A DNA stretch of 64,000 nucleotides, from the NCBI RefSeq assembly GCF_002119525.1, contig NZ_CP017917.1:310001-374000 (forward strand), in the 5' to 3' direction. The DNA comes from Vibrio syngnathi. GTDB lineage: Bacteria; Pseudomonadota; Gammaproteobacteria; Enterobacterales; Vibrionaceae. A model generated the notes under the pieces. That model had not been told where the DNA came from. It saw only the letters and a list, made by a program, of their open reading frames with translations, and did no database searches. Positions 25,856 through 36,086 of this stretch are shown here, in pieces. How positions within the stretch are numbered: the first letter of the stretch is position 1; the number at the start of each line of letters is the position of its first letter. The position numbers and the translations under genes are program-made.

Positions 25856-26138
25856 AAGTGGCTCCTACTTAATACGCGCTTAATCTATAAGGATTAATTT
25901 AAAGGGAAATGGCATCCGCGGCAAGTCACTATGCGGTTTTTAAAGACCTTTAAGGGGGTTGCTTTCGGTTATAGAGTGAAGAATGACGGTTCTTGGGTTA
26001 AAATCACGCTAAACGCTGGCGTTCGATGGACTTTTGTCGACGAGTCGTTAGCCGTAAGCAAAATTACAACAGTCAGTATGTTGACGAATTCTAAGTAATC
26101 ATCGCAAGTAAACTGACAGCAATAAACTGAGAATGATC

Positions 26139-26417
26139 ATGGCAAGAACAGCAGCAGCGCTTCATATTTTGGTGAAGCATAAAGAATTAGCAGAAGACAT
26201 CATGACGCAGCTTAAAAAGGGCGCTAAATTTCAAACGCTAGCGAAGAAGCACTCAACCTGCCCATCTGGTAAAAAGGGCGGCGACCTAGGCGAGTTCAAA
26301 AAAGGCCAAATGGTGCCTCAGTTTGATAAAATTTGTTTCACTGGCGAGACGCTTGTACCACATCTGGTAAAAACAAAATTTGGCTGGCACGTAGTGAAGG
26401 TTCTTTATCGAACTTAG
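26139..26417 (+). CDS. ppiC: Parvulin-type peptidyl-prolyl isomerase
   Basis: 92-residue single-domain rotamase of the E. coli PpiC type, close in length (E. coli 93). Shared signature stretches are [29 protein letters not shown] and the C-terminal [11 protein letters not shown]. It catalyses cis-trans isomerisation of prolyl bonds in the cytoplasm. An in-frame ATG at 26133 is possible, but MARTAAALH matches the known N-terminus. Confidence 0.94.
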   Translation: MARTAAALHILVKHKELAEDIMTQLKKGAKFQTLAKKHSTCPSGKKGGDLGEFKKGQMVPQFDKICFTGETLVPHLVKTKFGWHVVKVLYRT

Positions 26418-26441
26418 TTACTGATATGTGTTAGTTTGAAT

Positions 26442-26469
26442 AAAAGGAGCGTAGATACGCTCCTTTTTT
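26442..26469 (+). terminator. Terminator after ppiC
   Basis: AAAAGGAGCGTA pairs with TACGCTCCTTTTTT across a tiny loop. Confidence 0.88.
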
Positions 26470-26572
26470 GTCATTCTAGGGCGCATTTAAAAACATTATG
26501 GCTGAGTGTTCATCCCTGACGCTATGCGATAATAGGCGCTACGCCCTTAACTATCCACCTTGACTAATCGGT

Positions 26573-26584
26573 GGGAGGAGGAGG
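26573..26584 (+). promoter_or_regulatory. Possible MalT box upstream of the alpha-amylase
   Basis: GGGAGGAGGAGG contains two overlapping matches to the MalT recognition core (GGAGGAGG-like). It lies about 120 bp before the amylase start. MalT control of amylases is common in gammaproteobacteria; here it is inferred from sequence alone. Confidence 0.4.
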
Positions 26585-26700
26585 GGTTTTAATGAGTAAC
26601 TCATATAATAAATACCTTTCTTAAGGAAATTTATGCAGCTTTGCCTTTTAGCCTTTGTATTTATCTAGAAAGCTGTAAACGAGTTTGGTAGGAGAACAAC

Positions 26701-28086
26701 ATGGAGAGTTCAGCTATGTTAAGCACCCCAGCGACAGATGTGATATTGCATGCTTTTGACTGGTGCTACGCTGACGTAATGAAGAACGCCCCACTCATCC
26801 GAGAGTTGGGTTATAAATCGGTTTTAGTATCACCGGCAATGAAGTCATTACGCGGGCCTAAAGGCTGTGATCGAGATTCAGGTACCCAATGGTGGCAGCG
26901 CTATCAACCCCAAGATTATCGTGTAATTGATAATCAGCTTGGTGATACGCAAGACTTTACTGCAATGGTGAACACGTTAAAGCAGCATGGGCTTCGTACC
27001 TATGTTGACGTTGTGTTTAACCACATGGCCAACGAATCGAGTATTCGCGGCGATTTAACGTATCCAAATCAAAAAGACATGGCGTCTTACCAACAAGATT
27101 CGGAGTATTACGAATCCATACGTTTGTTTGGTGATCTTTCTAAACCTTTGTTTGATGAGAACGACTTTGTCGAAGCGTTTGGTATCAAAAACTGGAAAGA
27201 CACTTGGGAAGTGCAGAATGGACGTATTACTGGTGGAGCAAGCGACCCAGGCCTGCCAACGCTATTAGACAACGATAATGTGGTCGCGCAGCAGCGAGCT
27301 TACCTAAAAGCCTTGAAAGCGATTGGTGTGAAAGGGTTTCGCATCGATGCAGCGAAACACATGACACTGTCACATCTACGTAAGGTTTGGACTGATGATA
27401 TTTGCGAAGAAATGCATATCTTTGGCGAGATCATTACTGACGGTGGTGCGACCAAAGAAGAGTACGAACTGTTCCTTAAGCCTTACCTTAAACACACTCG
27501 CTTAGGGGCTTACGATTTCCCTTTATTCAATACCATCTTCAAAGCTTTTGAAGAGCAGGGCAGCTTTAAGTCTCTGATCAACCCTTACTGTTTTGGTCAA
27601 GCTCTGTCGAACATGCGAGCGATCACTTTTGCTGTCACTCATGATATCCCAAACAATGAGGTGTTTTTGGAACATGTGATGGATGAAGTCGACGAGCGAT
27701 TGGCTCATGCCTTTATTCTTGGACGAGATGGCGGTGTGCCGCTTGTTTACAGTGAACTCAGCACCAGCGGTATTCTGGACAAGAGCGGCCAACCTCGTTG
27801 GCTTAACGACTGGCAAGCGCCTTACATGAAAAACATGATTCAATTCCATAACCATGTTCATGGTGAAGCGATGCGGGTGGTTGAAGCCAATGATGACTTG
27901 TTGGTGTTTGTACGCGGCGACAAAGGCATTGTGGTGATTAACAAATCGAAACGAGGCAAGACGGCCTCATTAAATTGGACTGGCGCTGTGACGGATCTGT
28001 TGTCTGGTGAAGTGTTCGAATGTGTTGGTAAGGACTTAACTATTAAGGTGGAATCCAACCAGTGCAGGATGCTGACGACCAACTAG
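26701..28086 (+). CDS. GH13 alpha-amylase
   Basis: 461-residue glycoside hydrolase family 13 protein with the beta/alpha-barrel signatures. Region I is VDVVFNH (about residue 101), region II is GFRIDAAKH (catalytic Asp, about 215), region III Glu is in HIFGEIITDG (about 240), and region IV is VTHDIPNNE. The C-terminal about 70 residues form the usual all-beta domain. There is no signal peptide, so it is predicted cytoplasmic and to act on imported maltodextrins or glycogen. Start ATG 26701 follows GGTAGGAGAAC. A CBM48-like small protein is encoded at 34262. Confidence 0.92.
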   Translation: MESSAMLSTPATDVILHAFDWCYADVMKNAPLIRELGYKSVLVSPAMKSLRGPKGCDRDSGTQWWQRYQPQDYRVIDNQLGDTQDFTAMVNTLKQHGLRTYVDVVFNHMANESSIRGDLTYPNQKDMASYQQDSEYYESIRLFGDLSKPLFDENDFVEAFGIKNWKDTWEVQNGRITGGASDPGLPTLLDNDNVVAQQRAYLKALKAIGVKGFRIDAAKHMTLSHLRKVWTDDICEEMHIFGEIITDGGATKEEYELFLKPYLKHTRLGAYDFPLFNTIFKAFEEQGSFKSLINPYCFGQALSNMRAITFAVTHDIPNNEVFLEHVMDEVDERLAHAFILGRDGGVPLVYSELSTSGILDKSGQPRWLNDWQAPYMKNMIQFHNHVHGEAMRVVEANDDLLVFVRGDKGIVVINKSKRGKTASLNWTGAVTDLLSGEVFECVGKDLTIKVESNQCRMLTTN

Positions 28087-28153
28087 CTCGGGCCTATTAC
28101 GAGTTAGAAAGCACATTTTGCAAAGAAAATCTTGAAAAGCGAATGTTGAAAAG

Positions 28154-28193
28154 AAAACCCCGCTTACTGATTGCCAGTAAGCGGGGTTTTTTA
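28154..28193. terminator. Bidirectional terminator
   Basis: AAAACCCCGCTTACTG pairs with CAGTAAGCGGGGTTTT. It is shared by the converging amylase and chemoreceptor genes. Confidence 0.9.
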
Positions 28194-28223
28194 TTTAAAG
28201 CTGTTTATTGTTTACTAAATCGG

Positions 28224-28258
28224 GTGTTAGTTAAACGGTAAGGCGGTTAAACCGTAAA
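28224..28258 (-). repeat. Two-copy ~17-bp duplication spanning the chemoreceptor stop codon
   Basis: On the minus strand the last codons and stop (TTTACGGTTTAACC) are followed directly by a near-copy (TTACCGTTTAACT). The shared core TTACSGTTTAAC includes the TAA stop. Confidence 0.6.
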
Positions 28259-30118
28259 CTTGTTCAATAGCTCGTCTTGTTGGCGAACATTGTCAGTTTG
28301 AACTTGCATTGCAGTGTTTGCGTCTTGAGCTGCGTTCGATACCTGTGTTGAAAGGTCTTTGATCTTAACCGTGTTGTTGTTGATTTCTTCCGCTACCAAG
28401 CTCTGCTCTTCTGCTGCTGAAGCAATCTGAATATTCATATCAGAGATACGCTGAATCGCGTCGCGAATGCGGTCAAGTGAAGAGTTTGCTTGCTGAGCGC
28501 GCTCAACGGCGTCAGTCGCTGTGTCTTTACTTTGATTCATCGCGTTAGATACAGAGCTTGCACCCGCTTGGAGTTGCTCAATCATGTTGCGGATTTCAGT
28601 GGTCGATTCTTGAGTACGTTGCGCCAGAGTACGAACTTCGTCAGCTACGACGGCGAAACCACGACCTGATTCGCCGGCACGTGCCGCTTCAATCGCTGCG
28701 TTCAATGCCAGTAGGTTGGTTTGGTCTGCGATATCGTTGATTACTTTAAGAATCGTCTCGATATTTGCTGTTGCTGATTCAAGTACTTGTACTTCTGCAA
28801 CCGCTTGGTCGATACGAGCTGAGAGGTTATCAATGGCTTGTGTGGTGTCACTTACAACTGAAGTACCGTCTAGCGTTGCTTCGTCAGCTTCACGAGCTGC
28901 TGCTGCCGCGCCTTGAGCGTTGTTTGCTACTTCTGTTGCAGTCACTGCCATTTCGTTCATTGCGGTTGCAAGCTGTTCTAGCTCTTGCAGCTGGGTATTC
29001 ATCGCGTTTGCTGATTCGCCTGCGCCTTGAACCGTAATTTCAGTACCACGCTTAATTTCTACACCAATTGCTTTCGATTGAATGATCTGATTTTGCAGGT
29101 TTTCGGTAAAGGTGTTAAAGCCTTTCGCAAGGTCAGAGAACTCTTTATCAGTGTTGGTATCTAGACGTTTAGTTAAGTCACCTTGTCCACTCGCAACATC
29201 TTGAATTGCTTGGTTAAGCGTCTCAAGAGGGCGCATTAACACACGAATAAGGACGGTTAAAGCAATGATGCTGAGAATAACCGCAATTAAAGAATAGATT
29301 ATCGAGCTGTTTTTCAGATCTTGAACCGTTTGGAATGCAATTTCTTCATCAAGTATTGCACCAATGTACCAATCTTCACTTGGGATGTGAGTAAAGTTCA
29401 CTAAGAACTTCTTGCCGTCGACTTCAATTTGTTGAGAGCCTTCACGAATGGTCGCTTGTGGCAGGTAGCTTGATAGTGTTTCGCCATTATTCTCAGCATT
29501 AGGGTGAGCAATCGTTGTGCCGTCGGCTGTGACTAGGAATAAGTAACCCGCGTCAAACAAGTTCACTTGGTTTACCAAGGTCGCAAGGTTCGTCAGTTCT
29601 AGGTCGTAGAACATACCCGCAGTGAAGCGGCCGTTTTCTTGCACTGGCGTACCAATTGAAATGATGACTTTCTTGCTTGATACGTCCACATAAGGGTCGG
29701 TAACAACTAAACTGTTTTTGGACTTAGCATCAATGAACCAAGGGCGAATTCGTGGATCGTAATCCGGGCCAGCTTCCCAGCCATCATCATTTTCAATAAC
29801 GAAACCGTTTGCTTCATAACCGAAGCCAACCGCGAGGAAGCTATTTTTAAGCTTTGGCTTTTCTAGGATTTGTTTTACGTAAGTGCGATCTTGAGGGTTG
29901 ATCTCGATGACTTCAGTTGTTGATTGAGCCAATGCTTTCTTGGCGTTCATCTCTGATTCGACGGTGTTTTTAACGCCAGAGACCATTTCTTTCAGGCTCG
30001 TATTGACGTGGTTTTCTACAGCACTTCTTACGGTGTAAAGTTGTTGTATTGAAAGCAATGATACTGTCACTAGCAGCAAGGCTGATGATGCAGCAACCAC
30101 CTTATGGCTAAATTTCAT
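28247..30118 (-). CDS. Methyl-accepting chemotaxis protein with periplasmic Cache domain
   Basis: 623-residue transmembrane chemoreceptor. TM1 is at residues 8-28. A periplasmic dCache-like ligand domain (about 35-270) has [21 protein letters not shown] and [18 protein letters not shown]2 is near 275-297, a HAMP near 298-350, and the cytoplasmic hairpin has the conserved tip [20 protein letters not shown]. It reports an unidentified ligand to CheA. A single exact TTGTGAAATT-type element lies 95 bp upstream, the same 10-mer as in the DUF3612-linked operators. Confidence 0.94.
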   Translation of the reverse strand: MKFSHKVVAASSALLLVTVSLLSIQQLYTVRSAVENHVNTSLKEMVSGVKNTVESEMNAKKALAQSTTEVIEINPQDRTYVKQILEKPKLKNSFLAVGFGYEANGFVIENDDGWEAGPDYDPRIRPWFIDAKSKNSLVVTDPYVDVSSKKVIISIGTPVQENGRFTAGMFYDLELTNLATLVNQVNLFDAGYLFLVTADGTTIAHPNAENNGETLSSYLPQATIREGSQQIEVDGKKFLVNFTHIPSEDWYIGAILDEEIAFQTVQDLKNSSIIYSLIAVILSIIALTVLIRVLMRPLETLNQAIQDVASGQGDLTKRLDTNTDKEFSDLAKGFNTFTENLQNQIIQSKAIGVEIKRGTEITVQGAGESANAMNTQLQELEQLATAMNEMAVTATEVANNAQGAAAAAREADEATLDGTSVVSDTTQAIDNLSARIDQAVAEVQVLESATANIETILKVINDIADQTNLLALNAAIEAARAGESGRGFAVVADEVRTLAQRTQESTTEIRNMIEQLQAGASSVSNAMNQSKDTATDAVERAQQANSSLDRIRDAIQRISDMNIQIASAAEEQSLVAEEINNNTVKIKDLSTQVSNAAQDANTAMQVQTDNVRQQDELLNKFTV

Positions 30119-30212
30119 TGAGTGTTCCCCTTCTCACAGGCTTTGCGAAGACTAAAGTTAATCGTGTTTTTGTAATTATATATATCGACAAGATTTAAAT
30201 TTACTTGAATGT

Positions 30213-30222
30213 AATTTCACAA
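30213..30222 (-). promoter_or_regulatory. Single TTGTGAAATT element upstream of the chemoreceptor
   Basis: Exact 10-bp match, on the minus strand, to the repeat found at 1468 and 59476. A chance occurrence in 64 kb is possible but not expected (order of 0.1-0.3 copies). Confidence 0.35.
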
Positions 30223-30484
30223 AATAGACTACAAAAATACAACAACCCGCACAACGTAAAATTCAGATAATTACATACTTGTTACTTTTGCTATTTGGGT
30301 CAATGACTTGAGAGCTTCGCTAAACAACGTCACGCTCAGTTTCGTTGAGTGTTTATTAGACTTATATGCGCATTGCTTGCTATTAAGGTTAAAGGCGAGA
30401 AATAATAGATATGAAATTAAATGATATGCTCAGTCAATATAATAAATATATTGTGAAGGGAATATGAATATAAATAGCAGGAAT

Positions 30485-30511
30485 AAAAAACCTCACAAAA
30501 GTGAGGTTTCA
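30485..30511 (-). terminator. Terminator of the YjiH-type gene
   Basis: AACCTCAC / GTGAGGTT stem followed, on the minus strand, by a T run. Confidence 0.75.
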
Positions 30512-30543
30512 TTAAATTAACTCTTTAACTTGCTACATCTAAT

Positions 30544-31914
30544 TTAGAATATTAGGTGTGCCACGCCAGCGATAACTGGCAGGGTAATTAAAGTACGCAG
30601 AATAAAGATAATAAACAGTTCAAGGATGTTCACTGGAATCTTACTGCCTAGAAGCAGAGCACCTACTTCAGACATGTAGATTAATTGAGTTACCGACATT
30701 GCTGCAATCACAAAGCGAGTCATCTCGTTGTCGATAGAAGCGGCAAGGATCGCAGGGATGAACATGTCCGCAAAACCAACAACAATGGTTTCAGATGCTG
30801 CAACCGCCTCTGGTACACCAAGTAGCTCAAGGAATGGAATGAAAGGCTGACCTAAGAATGAGAACACAGAGGTGTATTCTGCAATAACTAATGCCATCGT
30901 ACCTAGACCCATTACAACAGGTAGAACGCCAAATACCATGTCGACTGCGTTACGAATGCCTTCACCCAATACAGATTTAGCAGACTTTACTTGAGAAGCC
31001 TTATTTACCGCGAGTTCAAGACCCCAAGAGAAAGTCGAGTGACCTGCTGGGATTGCATCAGCATCGTTGTGAGGCTTTGTGCCATCAATAAAGGTATCTT
31101 TCTTCATGCTTAATGGCGGAAGGCGAGGGATGATTACCGCGGCCACAATACCTGCTAAGCAGATTGCAGCGTAGAAAGGTAGGAATAGGTGCTCTAGCTC
31201 TACTTGAGCAATCACAACAAGGCTGAACGTGATAGATACTGCAGAGAAAGTCGTGCCAACTACCGCTGCTTCACGCTGGGTGTAGAATTTCTGCTCGTAC
31301 TGTTTGCTTGTAAGTAGGATACCGACACTGCCGTCACCTAACCAAGAAGCCATACAATCGATAGCACTACGACCCGGTAGGTTAAAAATTGGGCGCATCA
31401 CTTTACTTAGTAAGGTGCCAAACAGTTCTAGCAAACCAAAGTTAAGTAGGAGTGGCAGTAACAAACCCGCAAAGATGAATACTGAAAATAGAGTCGGAAG
31501 AAGGCCTTCTAGCACGAGGCCACCGGTGTTTTCTTCCCAGATAAATTCAGGGCCGACTTGGAAGAAAGCCATGAATGCTGCAGCACCACCGATAATACGA
31601 ACCAACAACCACAGTGGAGTTGGATTGAAAAGACCGTTTAAAAATGAGTTCGATGTAATCAATTTAGGCTTGAAAAGAGTGCTTAAAACGGAAGCTACAG
31701 ACATGAAGGCAACGATTGCAGTGATAATAGTAACTAGAGACTCACCGAAAACCGCTTGAATTGATTTGGCTAGAATAGCGACAGGGATCGTGAGATCACC
31801 TTGGTAGCTAATTGGCGCCATGAAAAGGAATAAACCAATCAGAGATGGGATTAAGAAAACCCAGAAACTGCCTTTAGATTTCTCTGGATGAGCAGTATTC
31901 GTGTTGTTAGACAT
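30544..31914 (-). CDS. YjiH-family membrane protein (nucleoside-recognition/gate domain)
   Basis: 456-residue polytopic inner-membrane protein with about ten helices. It resembles the E. coli YjiH group of gate-domain (nucleoside-recognition) proteins: the block LPGRSAIDCMASWLGDGSVG near residue 178 and the late VVGFADMFIPAILA stretch are typical. A transport role is likely; the substrate is not known. It has its own terminator at 30485 and no close operon partner. Confidence 0.82.
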   Translation of the reverse strand: MSNNTNTAHPEKSKGSFWVFLIPSLIGLFLFMAPISYQGDLTIPVAILAKSIQAVFGESLVTIITAIVAFMSVASVLSTLFKPKLITSNSFLNGLFNPTPLWLLVRIIGGAAAFMAFFQVGPEFIWEENTGGLVLEGLLPTLFSVFIFAGLLLPLLLNFGLLELFGTLLSKVMRPIFNLPGRSAIDCMASWLGDGSVGILLTSKQYEQKFYTQREAAVVGTTFSAVSITFSLVVIAQVELEHLFLPFYAAICLAGIVAAVIIPRLPPLSMKKDTFIDGTKPHNDADAIPAGHSTFSWGLELAVNKASQVKSAKSVLGEGIRNAVDMVFGVLPVVMGLGTMALVIAEYTSVFSFLGQPFIPFLELLGVPEAVAASETIVVGFADMFIPAILAASIDNEMTRFVIAAMSVTQLIYMSEVGALLLGSKIPVNILELFIIFILRTLITLPVIAGVAHLIF

Positions 31915-32141
31915 GTTAATTATTCTCGTATTTCTACATGTAAAAAAGCCACATCCTTGGCATTTTTATTCTCTAAACATCCGTATTTCTCATTGGGTGC
32001 AAGATTACCCAGTATTAATATCACTTGCAATACTATTCATCAAATATCGCTAAATATTCACGCGGGTTATTCTGCAAAACATTATGAGCTTAAAATAAAG
32101 TGTTGCAGATGTTACATATTCTGAGCTTTTTTGCCAGGCGT

Positions 32142-32825
32142 TTATAAATTTACTGAGGCTTCAGTTCGATAAGTCAGGTAGAGCCAGTAGCTAAACGCGA
32201 TAATGAACGCGAAAGAGGCGGGGAATGCCAGTGCCAAAATTTCAAAGCGCTGGAATAGGCAAGCACCACTTAAACCACCAAACAGGAAGCCAACAACGAT
32301 GAACATCAGCAGTTTGGCTTTACGGCGGTCAAAAGGCATCCCCTTTAAGCGTGCGCCAATCATGATCCCAAGATCGGTGATGATCCCGCTCATGTGTGTG
32401 GTACGAATGATTGCCCCGCTATAGGTTGTTATCATCGCGTTCTGTAAACCACACGCGGCTGAAGCGAAGTATTGGCCTGACGTGTAACCTTGTAACAGTG
32501 CCCAAAGCGCAAGAAACAGCAGCCCACCTTCAATACACAGAGCAACGCCGTAACGACGTCCTAATTTCAGTGCTTGGTTTTCAATAAAGAACCCGCTGAA
32601 CGCAGCACCTAGCATAAAGCTCATAATGATTAGTAGGAGGTGCATAGAAGCTGAAGTCGGCGTGAGAAGGCTACTGCCAAGTAAAGACATGGTGCCTGAA
32701 ATATGGGAGATAGCTTGATGTTGGAAGCCGAGTAAACCAATAGCATTAACGCTGCCAGCAAGGCCCGCTAACAGTAAGGCGCCGTATTCAACCCAGCGAG
32801 GTAGCTTAGAAATCATGTGGTTCAC
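32142..32825 (-). CDS. DUF1275 (YoaK-type) membrane protein
   Basis: 227-residue protein with about six membrane helices. Family features of DUF1275/YoaK are seen in ALLLAGLAGSVNAIGLLGFQ (about residues 16-35) and SAACGLQNAMITTYSGAIIRTTHMSGIITD (about 122-151). The role is not established. Encoded alone. Confidence 0.85.
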   Translation of the reverse strand: MNHMISKLPRWVEYGALLLAGLAGSVNAIGLLGFQHQAISHISGTMSLLGSSLLTPTSASMHLLLIIMSFMLGAAFSGFFIENQALKLGRRYGVALCIEGGLLFLALWALLQGYTSGQYFASAACGLQNAMITTYSGAIIRTTHMSGIITDLGIMIGARLKGMPFDRRKAKLLMFIVVGFLFGGLSGACLFQRFEILALAFPASFAFIIAFSYWLYLTYRTEASVNL

Positions 32826-32966
32826 CCTGGGTTAAAAAGAGGAGCAGATTATAACGCCAGCGAAAAGATACGCTAGCGTTGTAGAACGTTGATATTTGAT
32901 CTTAGGCAACAGTATTGCAGTTTGTTCTAATACTGTTGCTATATAAAGATAACGGTCAATAACGAA

Positions 32967-33386
32967 CTAGTTGTAATGACTCATTTGATGATCGAATTTT
33001 ACCCAACCGTGTTTACGTTCTTCGTAGACTGAAAAGCTTGGTAGCGGAAAGTCTTGCTCTTTAAATAATCCGAGCGGGACGACATAAAAATCGGCGGTGG
33101 CAACTGACTGCAAAAGCATAGTGGTGCCGCACTTAGGGCAAAATTGATAGGTGACTTCACTGCCCGTATCACTGATGCGTGAAAAGGAGGTGACCTCTCC
33201 GTTGAGTGTCACTTGTTCTATGGGAAATCGAGCCTGAACCCCGAACACACTTCCGGTGCGCTTCTGACATTCATAACAATGGCATACGGAGGTGCGCTGA
33301 GGCTCGCCTCTGCAGACTAAATTGACTGCTCCACAGCGGCATTCGCAACTTCTGATATTTCTATCTTTAATATGATTGATATCCAT
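32967..33386 (-). CDS. GFA-family zinc protein (CENP-V/GFA fold)
   Basis: 139 residues from ATG 33386, chosen because GTGGAG lies just upstream; the longer frame to 33449 lacks a ribosome site. It carries the GFA zinc-binding set: CECRCGAV, CHCYECQKRTGS and FCPKCGTTM. The family is named after glutathione-dependent formaldehyde-activating enzyme, but most members have no proven activity. It is divergent from the gene at 33482. Confidence 0.85.
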   Translation of the reverse strand: MDINHIKDRNIRSCECRCGAVNLVCRGEPQRTSVCHCYECQKRTGSVFGVQARFPIEQVTLNGEVTSFSRISDTGSEVTYQFCPKCGTTMLLQSVATADFYVVPLGLFKEQDFPLPSFSVYEERKHGWVKFDHQMSHYN

Positions 33387-33481
33387 CCATGCTCCACTTC
33401 TGGTTAACCCTGTATTGATAATTATACTAAAGCCCTTTATGGTCTGCACAACTGGATGAAAACAAAAGAATATAATTGCTC

Positions 33482-34135
33482 ATGAAAAAGAAAATCTTAC
33501 CTATACCTCTGATTTTACTGATTCCTATTGTCATGCTGGTTGTGGTGATACTGGCGGGTATTTATCGCTTTAGCTTAAGCGACGAAGAGATCTTGGCGAA
33601 GTTTCCTTCTTCTCAAGTCAGTTATGACCCTGTTGTTGAAAGCGTTTTTGATTTGAAGACGACCAACCCATGGACAATCAAAGTTCCTGAAACTAATGCG
33701 TACGCCTTTATTAATGAAGTCGATGGACCAAGATCAATCGCGTTTGGGCGATATGACTCGGGTGTTGAGCGTGGTGTGGTCACTGTAGACACCAATAACC
33801 TTTCAAGCGTCACGTTAGGCAAGGCGAGTTTCTTTATTGCACCTATGTGGGTATCTAACCAAGGCAGTGGCATTTTCTATTATCTTGGCCTGTTTAAACA
33901 TGACCAGCATCGGAGCCGTGTCGTGTTGGTTGATCAGCTTTTCTTGGGTGATCGTATACAGATTCAAACTTTAGATGTTATGGAACAGAAAAACCTTCAA
34001 GCGAAGAATAAACTCACTGGGGAAGGTTTTATCGGCTTTACTCAGCATTCTGCGGAACAATCATTTGCAGAATCCCCTTCTAAAAAGGTGTTAATGAGCT
34101 TTTCTTTTGATACGCAATCAATTGGTAAGCAATAA
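33482..34135 (+). CDS. Membrane-anchored hypothetical protein
   Basis: About 217 residues. A strong N-terminal hydrophobic helix (IPLILLIPIVMLVVVILAGIY) is followed by a roughly 190-residue polar domain rich in beta-strand pattern, probably periplasmic. I recognise no family. Start set at ATG 33482; a TTG six bases upstream is weaker. Confidence 0.65.
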   Translation: MKKKILPIPLILLIPIVMLVVVILAGIYRFSLSDEEILAKFPSSQVSYDPVVESVFDLKTTNPWTIKVPETNAYAFINEVDGPRSIAFGRYDSGVERGVVTVDTNNLSSVTLGKASFFIAPMWVSNQGSGIFYYLGLFKHDQHRSRVVLVDQLFLGDRIQIQTLDVMEQKNLQAKNKLTGEGFIGFTQHSAEQSFAESPSKKVLMSFSFDTQSIGKQ

Positions 34136-34261
34136 CGTTTTCGTTAATGCAAGGATCTGTTGTTTATGTGAGCTAAATTACATATTATCTTAATTAGATG
34201 AATGAAATTTAGACACTCCTTATGCTTGGTGTCTGCTTATTTTTACAAATGGAGCTTGCGA

Positions 34262-34561
34262 ATGATTAATAAACGTTTTTTTAAGACGAAAGATGAAGTT
34301 GAAGTGACCTTCGAGCTAGAAGCTCAAGAAGCGAACTCTGTATCCATCGTTGCTGACTTTCTTGATTGGAAAGCCACCCCAATGAAAAAACTGGCCAAAG
34401 GGAAGGTTTACAAGTTTAAAACTCGCTTACCTAAAGATGGCGAGTTTCAATTTCGCTATCTAGTTGATGACCAACAATGGGTGAACGATGCGAATGCTGA
34501 TCGTTATATTCCGAATGAATTTGGTGAAGATAATTGCTTGGTATCGACAGTTAACGCTTAG
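34262..34561 (+). CDS. CBM48/isoamylase N-terminal-like glycogen-binding domain protein
   Basis: 99-residue single-domain protein of the early-set (CBM48-like) fold. VTFELEAQEANSVSIVADFLDWKATPMKKL is the typical first half (aromatic sugar-binding DW), and FQFRYLVDDQQWVNDANADRYIPNEFG the second. Standalone copies of this domain bind alpha-glucans and may regulate glycogen metabolism. Shine-Dalgarno GGAG precedes ATG 34262. The amylase at 26701 is the only other glucan gene in the window. Confidence 0.85.
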   Translation: MINKRFFKTKDEVEVTFELEAQEANSVSIVADFLDWKATPMKKLAKGKVYKFKTRLPKDGEFQFRYLVDDQQWVNDANADRYIPNEFGEDNCLVSTVNA

Positions 34562-34793
34562 TTGAAATAGCATGAATTAGTTAAAAAGCAGGAACCAGTG
34601 TTTCTGCTTTTTAACTTCTGAATCGTTGGTTCGTGGGCTGTTGAATTGTTGAATTGTGCCTATTTCATTAACGGCAACTCAATGACTTAGCTGACATCGC
34701 GTAGATTCACATCATATTATGACAATGCAATGATGATTTATACGTTTGAAAAGCATATCCTGTGCTTTTATATCGTAGAAAGACCTGTTTACC

Positions 34794-36086
34794 GTGTATT
34801 CAAAAATATTTTCCTCTCCGTTTGCTGAGCTTTCATCTGTAAAAAAAGCAGCAATTTTAGGACTGCCACTTATTGCTGCGATTGGTGTTGCTCTGCAATA
34901 TTCACAATCGAATCTGACGAAAACAATCGATCTTGATTTACCAGACTCAACCGTTATTGAGTCCATTCTGTCACCTTCTTCTACTACCGTTATTGAGCCA
35001 CCGACGTTTGAATATCAAATTCAATCTGGCGATAACTTAAGTAGCATCTTCACTCAGCTTGGGTTTTCTTATAACTCGATGATGAGCGTGATGGAAACCG
35101 ATTTGAACTTCCTTGCGTTAGACACGCTTCGTCCGGGTAATACATTGCGTTTTTGGCGTGATGAGGAGACCGGCAACCTTTCTAAAATGGAGCTTCAATT
35201 TAGTATTGCGGACAAAGTAGTTTATCGACTGCTTGATGACGGCAGCTACGAATTTGAAGACATTTCTATTCCGGGTGAATGGAAGCAAAAGCCTTTAGTG
35301 GGTGATATTCACGGCAGTTTCTCTATGTCAGCGAACAAAGTTGGCCTGAACAGTATTGAGATTGACCATATTGTGACACTTCTTAAAGATAAGCTGAATT
35401 TCAGCCGAGACCTACGCGCTGGCGATCAGTTTGAAGTGCTTCAAAAAGCGCAATTTGTTGATGGCGTCGCAACTGGGAAACGTGAAATCGAAGCGATCAA
35501 GATCATGAACCGTAACCGTGTTGTGTCAGCGTATCTACACACTGACGGACAATATTACGATGCCAATGGCGATAGCTTACAACGTGCTTTCCAACGTTAC
35601 CCTGTGAGTAGGGGCTGGCGTCAAAGCTCTCAGTTTAATCCTAAGCGCTTACACCCTGTTACAGGTCGAGTCTCTCCGCATAACGGCACAGATTTCGCGA
35701 CGCCAATTGGTACACCGGTTCAAGCAACGGGTGATGGTAAAGTTATCATGACTCGTAAGCACCCATATGCTGGCAACTACGTGGTGATTCAGCATGGCAG
35801 CACATACAAAACGCGCTACCTACACTTGAGTAAGATCCTCGTTCGTAAAGGACAAACGGTATCTCGTGGTCAGCGTATTGGCTTATCAGGTAAAACGGGC
35901 CGAGTTACGGGGGCGCACTTGCATTACGAATTGATCGAACGTGGTCGTCCTGTCAATGCAATGAAAGCGAATATTCCGATGGCCGATTCCGTACCTAAAA
36001 AGGAAAAAGCGACGTTTGTCGCCGCTAGAGATAAAGCCGACAAGCTATTAAAGAAAGCTTTAGAAACACAATCGAATAATAGTTAA
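34794..36086 (+). CDS. shyA: ShyA-type M23 murein DD-endopeptidase
   Basis: 430-residue cell-wall hydrolase that cuts peptide cross-links between glycan strands and is needed for cell growth in V. cholerae. Start is GTG at 34794. It has an N-terminal membrane segment or signal (about 18-36) and a LysM/OapA-like region (EYQIQSGDNLSSIFTQLGFS, about 77-96). The M23 domain follows: HNGTDFA (Zn-binding HxxxD, about 297) and GAHLHYE (about 374). Length and layout match ShyA. The 3' end runs into a 7-bp tandem repeat that includes the stop codon. The symbol is given by resemblance. Confidence 0.85.
   Translation: MYSKIFSSPFAELSSVKKAAILGLPLIAAIGVALQYSQSNLTKTIDLDLPDSTVIESILSPSSTTVIEPPTFEYQIQSGDNLSSIFTQLGFSYNSMMSVMETDLNFLALDTLRPGNTLRFWRDEETGNLSKMELQFSIADKVVYRLLDDGSYEFEDISIPGEWKQKPLVGDIHGSFSMSANKVGLNSIEIDHIVTLLKDKLNFSRDLRAGDQFEVLQKAQFVDGVATGKREIEAIKIMNRNRVVSAYLHTDGQYYDANGDSLQRAFQRYPVSRGWRQSSQFNPKRLHPVTGRVSPHNGTDFATPIGTPVQATGDGKVIMTRKHPYAGNYVVIQHGSTYKTRYLHLSKILVRKGQTVSRGQRIGLSGKTGRVTGAHLHYELIERGRPVNAMKANIPMADSVPKKEKATFVAARDKADKLLKKALETQSNNS

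Larger units (their letters stand above)
30119..30543. other. Intergenic region between the chemoreceptor and YjiH-type genes
   Basis: 425 bp, strongly AT-rich. It contains the chemoreceptor promoter, the AATTTCACAA element at 30213-30222 and a small terminator at 30485. A 17-codon frame near 30411 has no support as a gene. Confidence 0.5.

Noticed and set aside
30411..30464. 17-codon open frame upstream of the YjiH-type gene terminator
   Set aside because: No ribosome site, very short and in AT-rich DNA.
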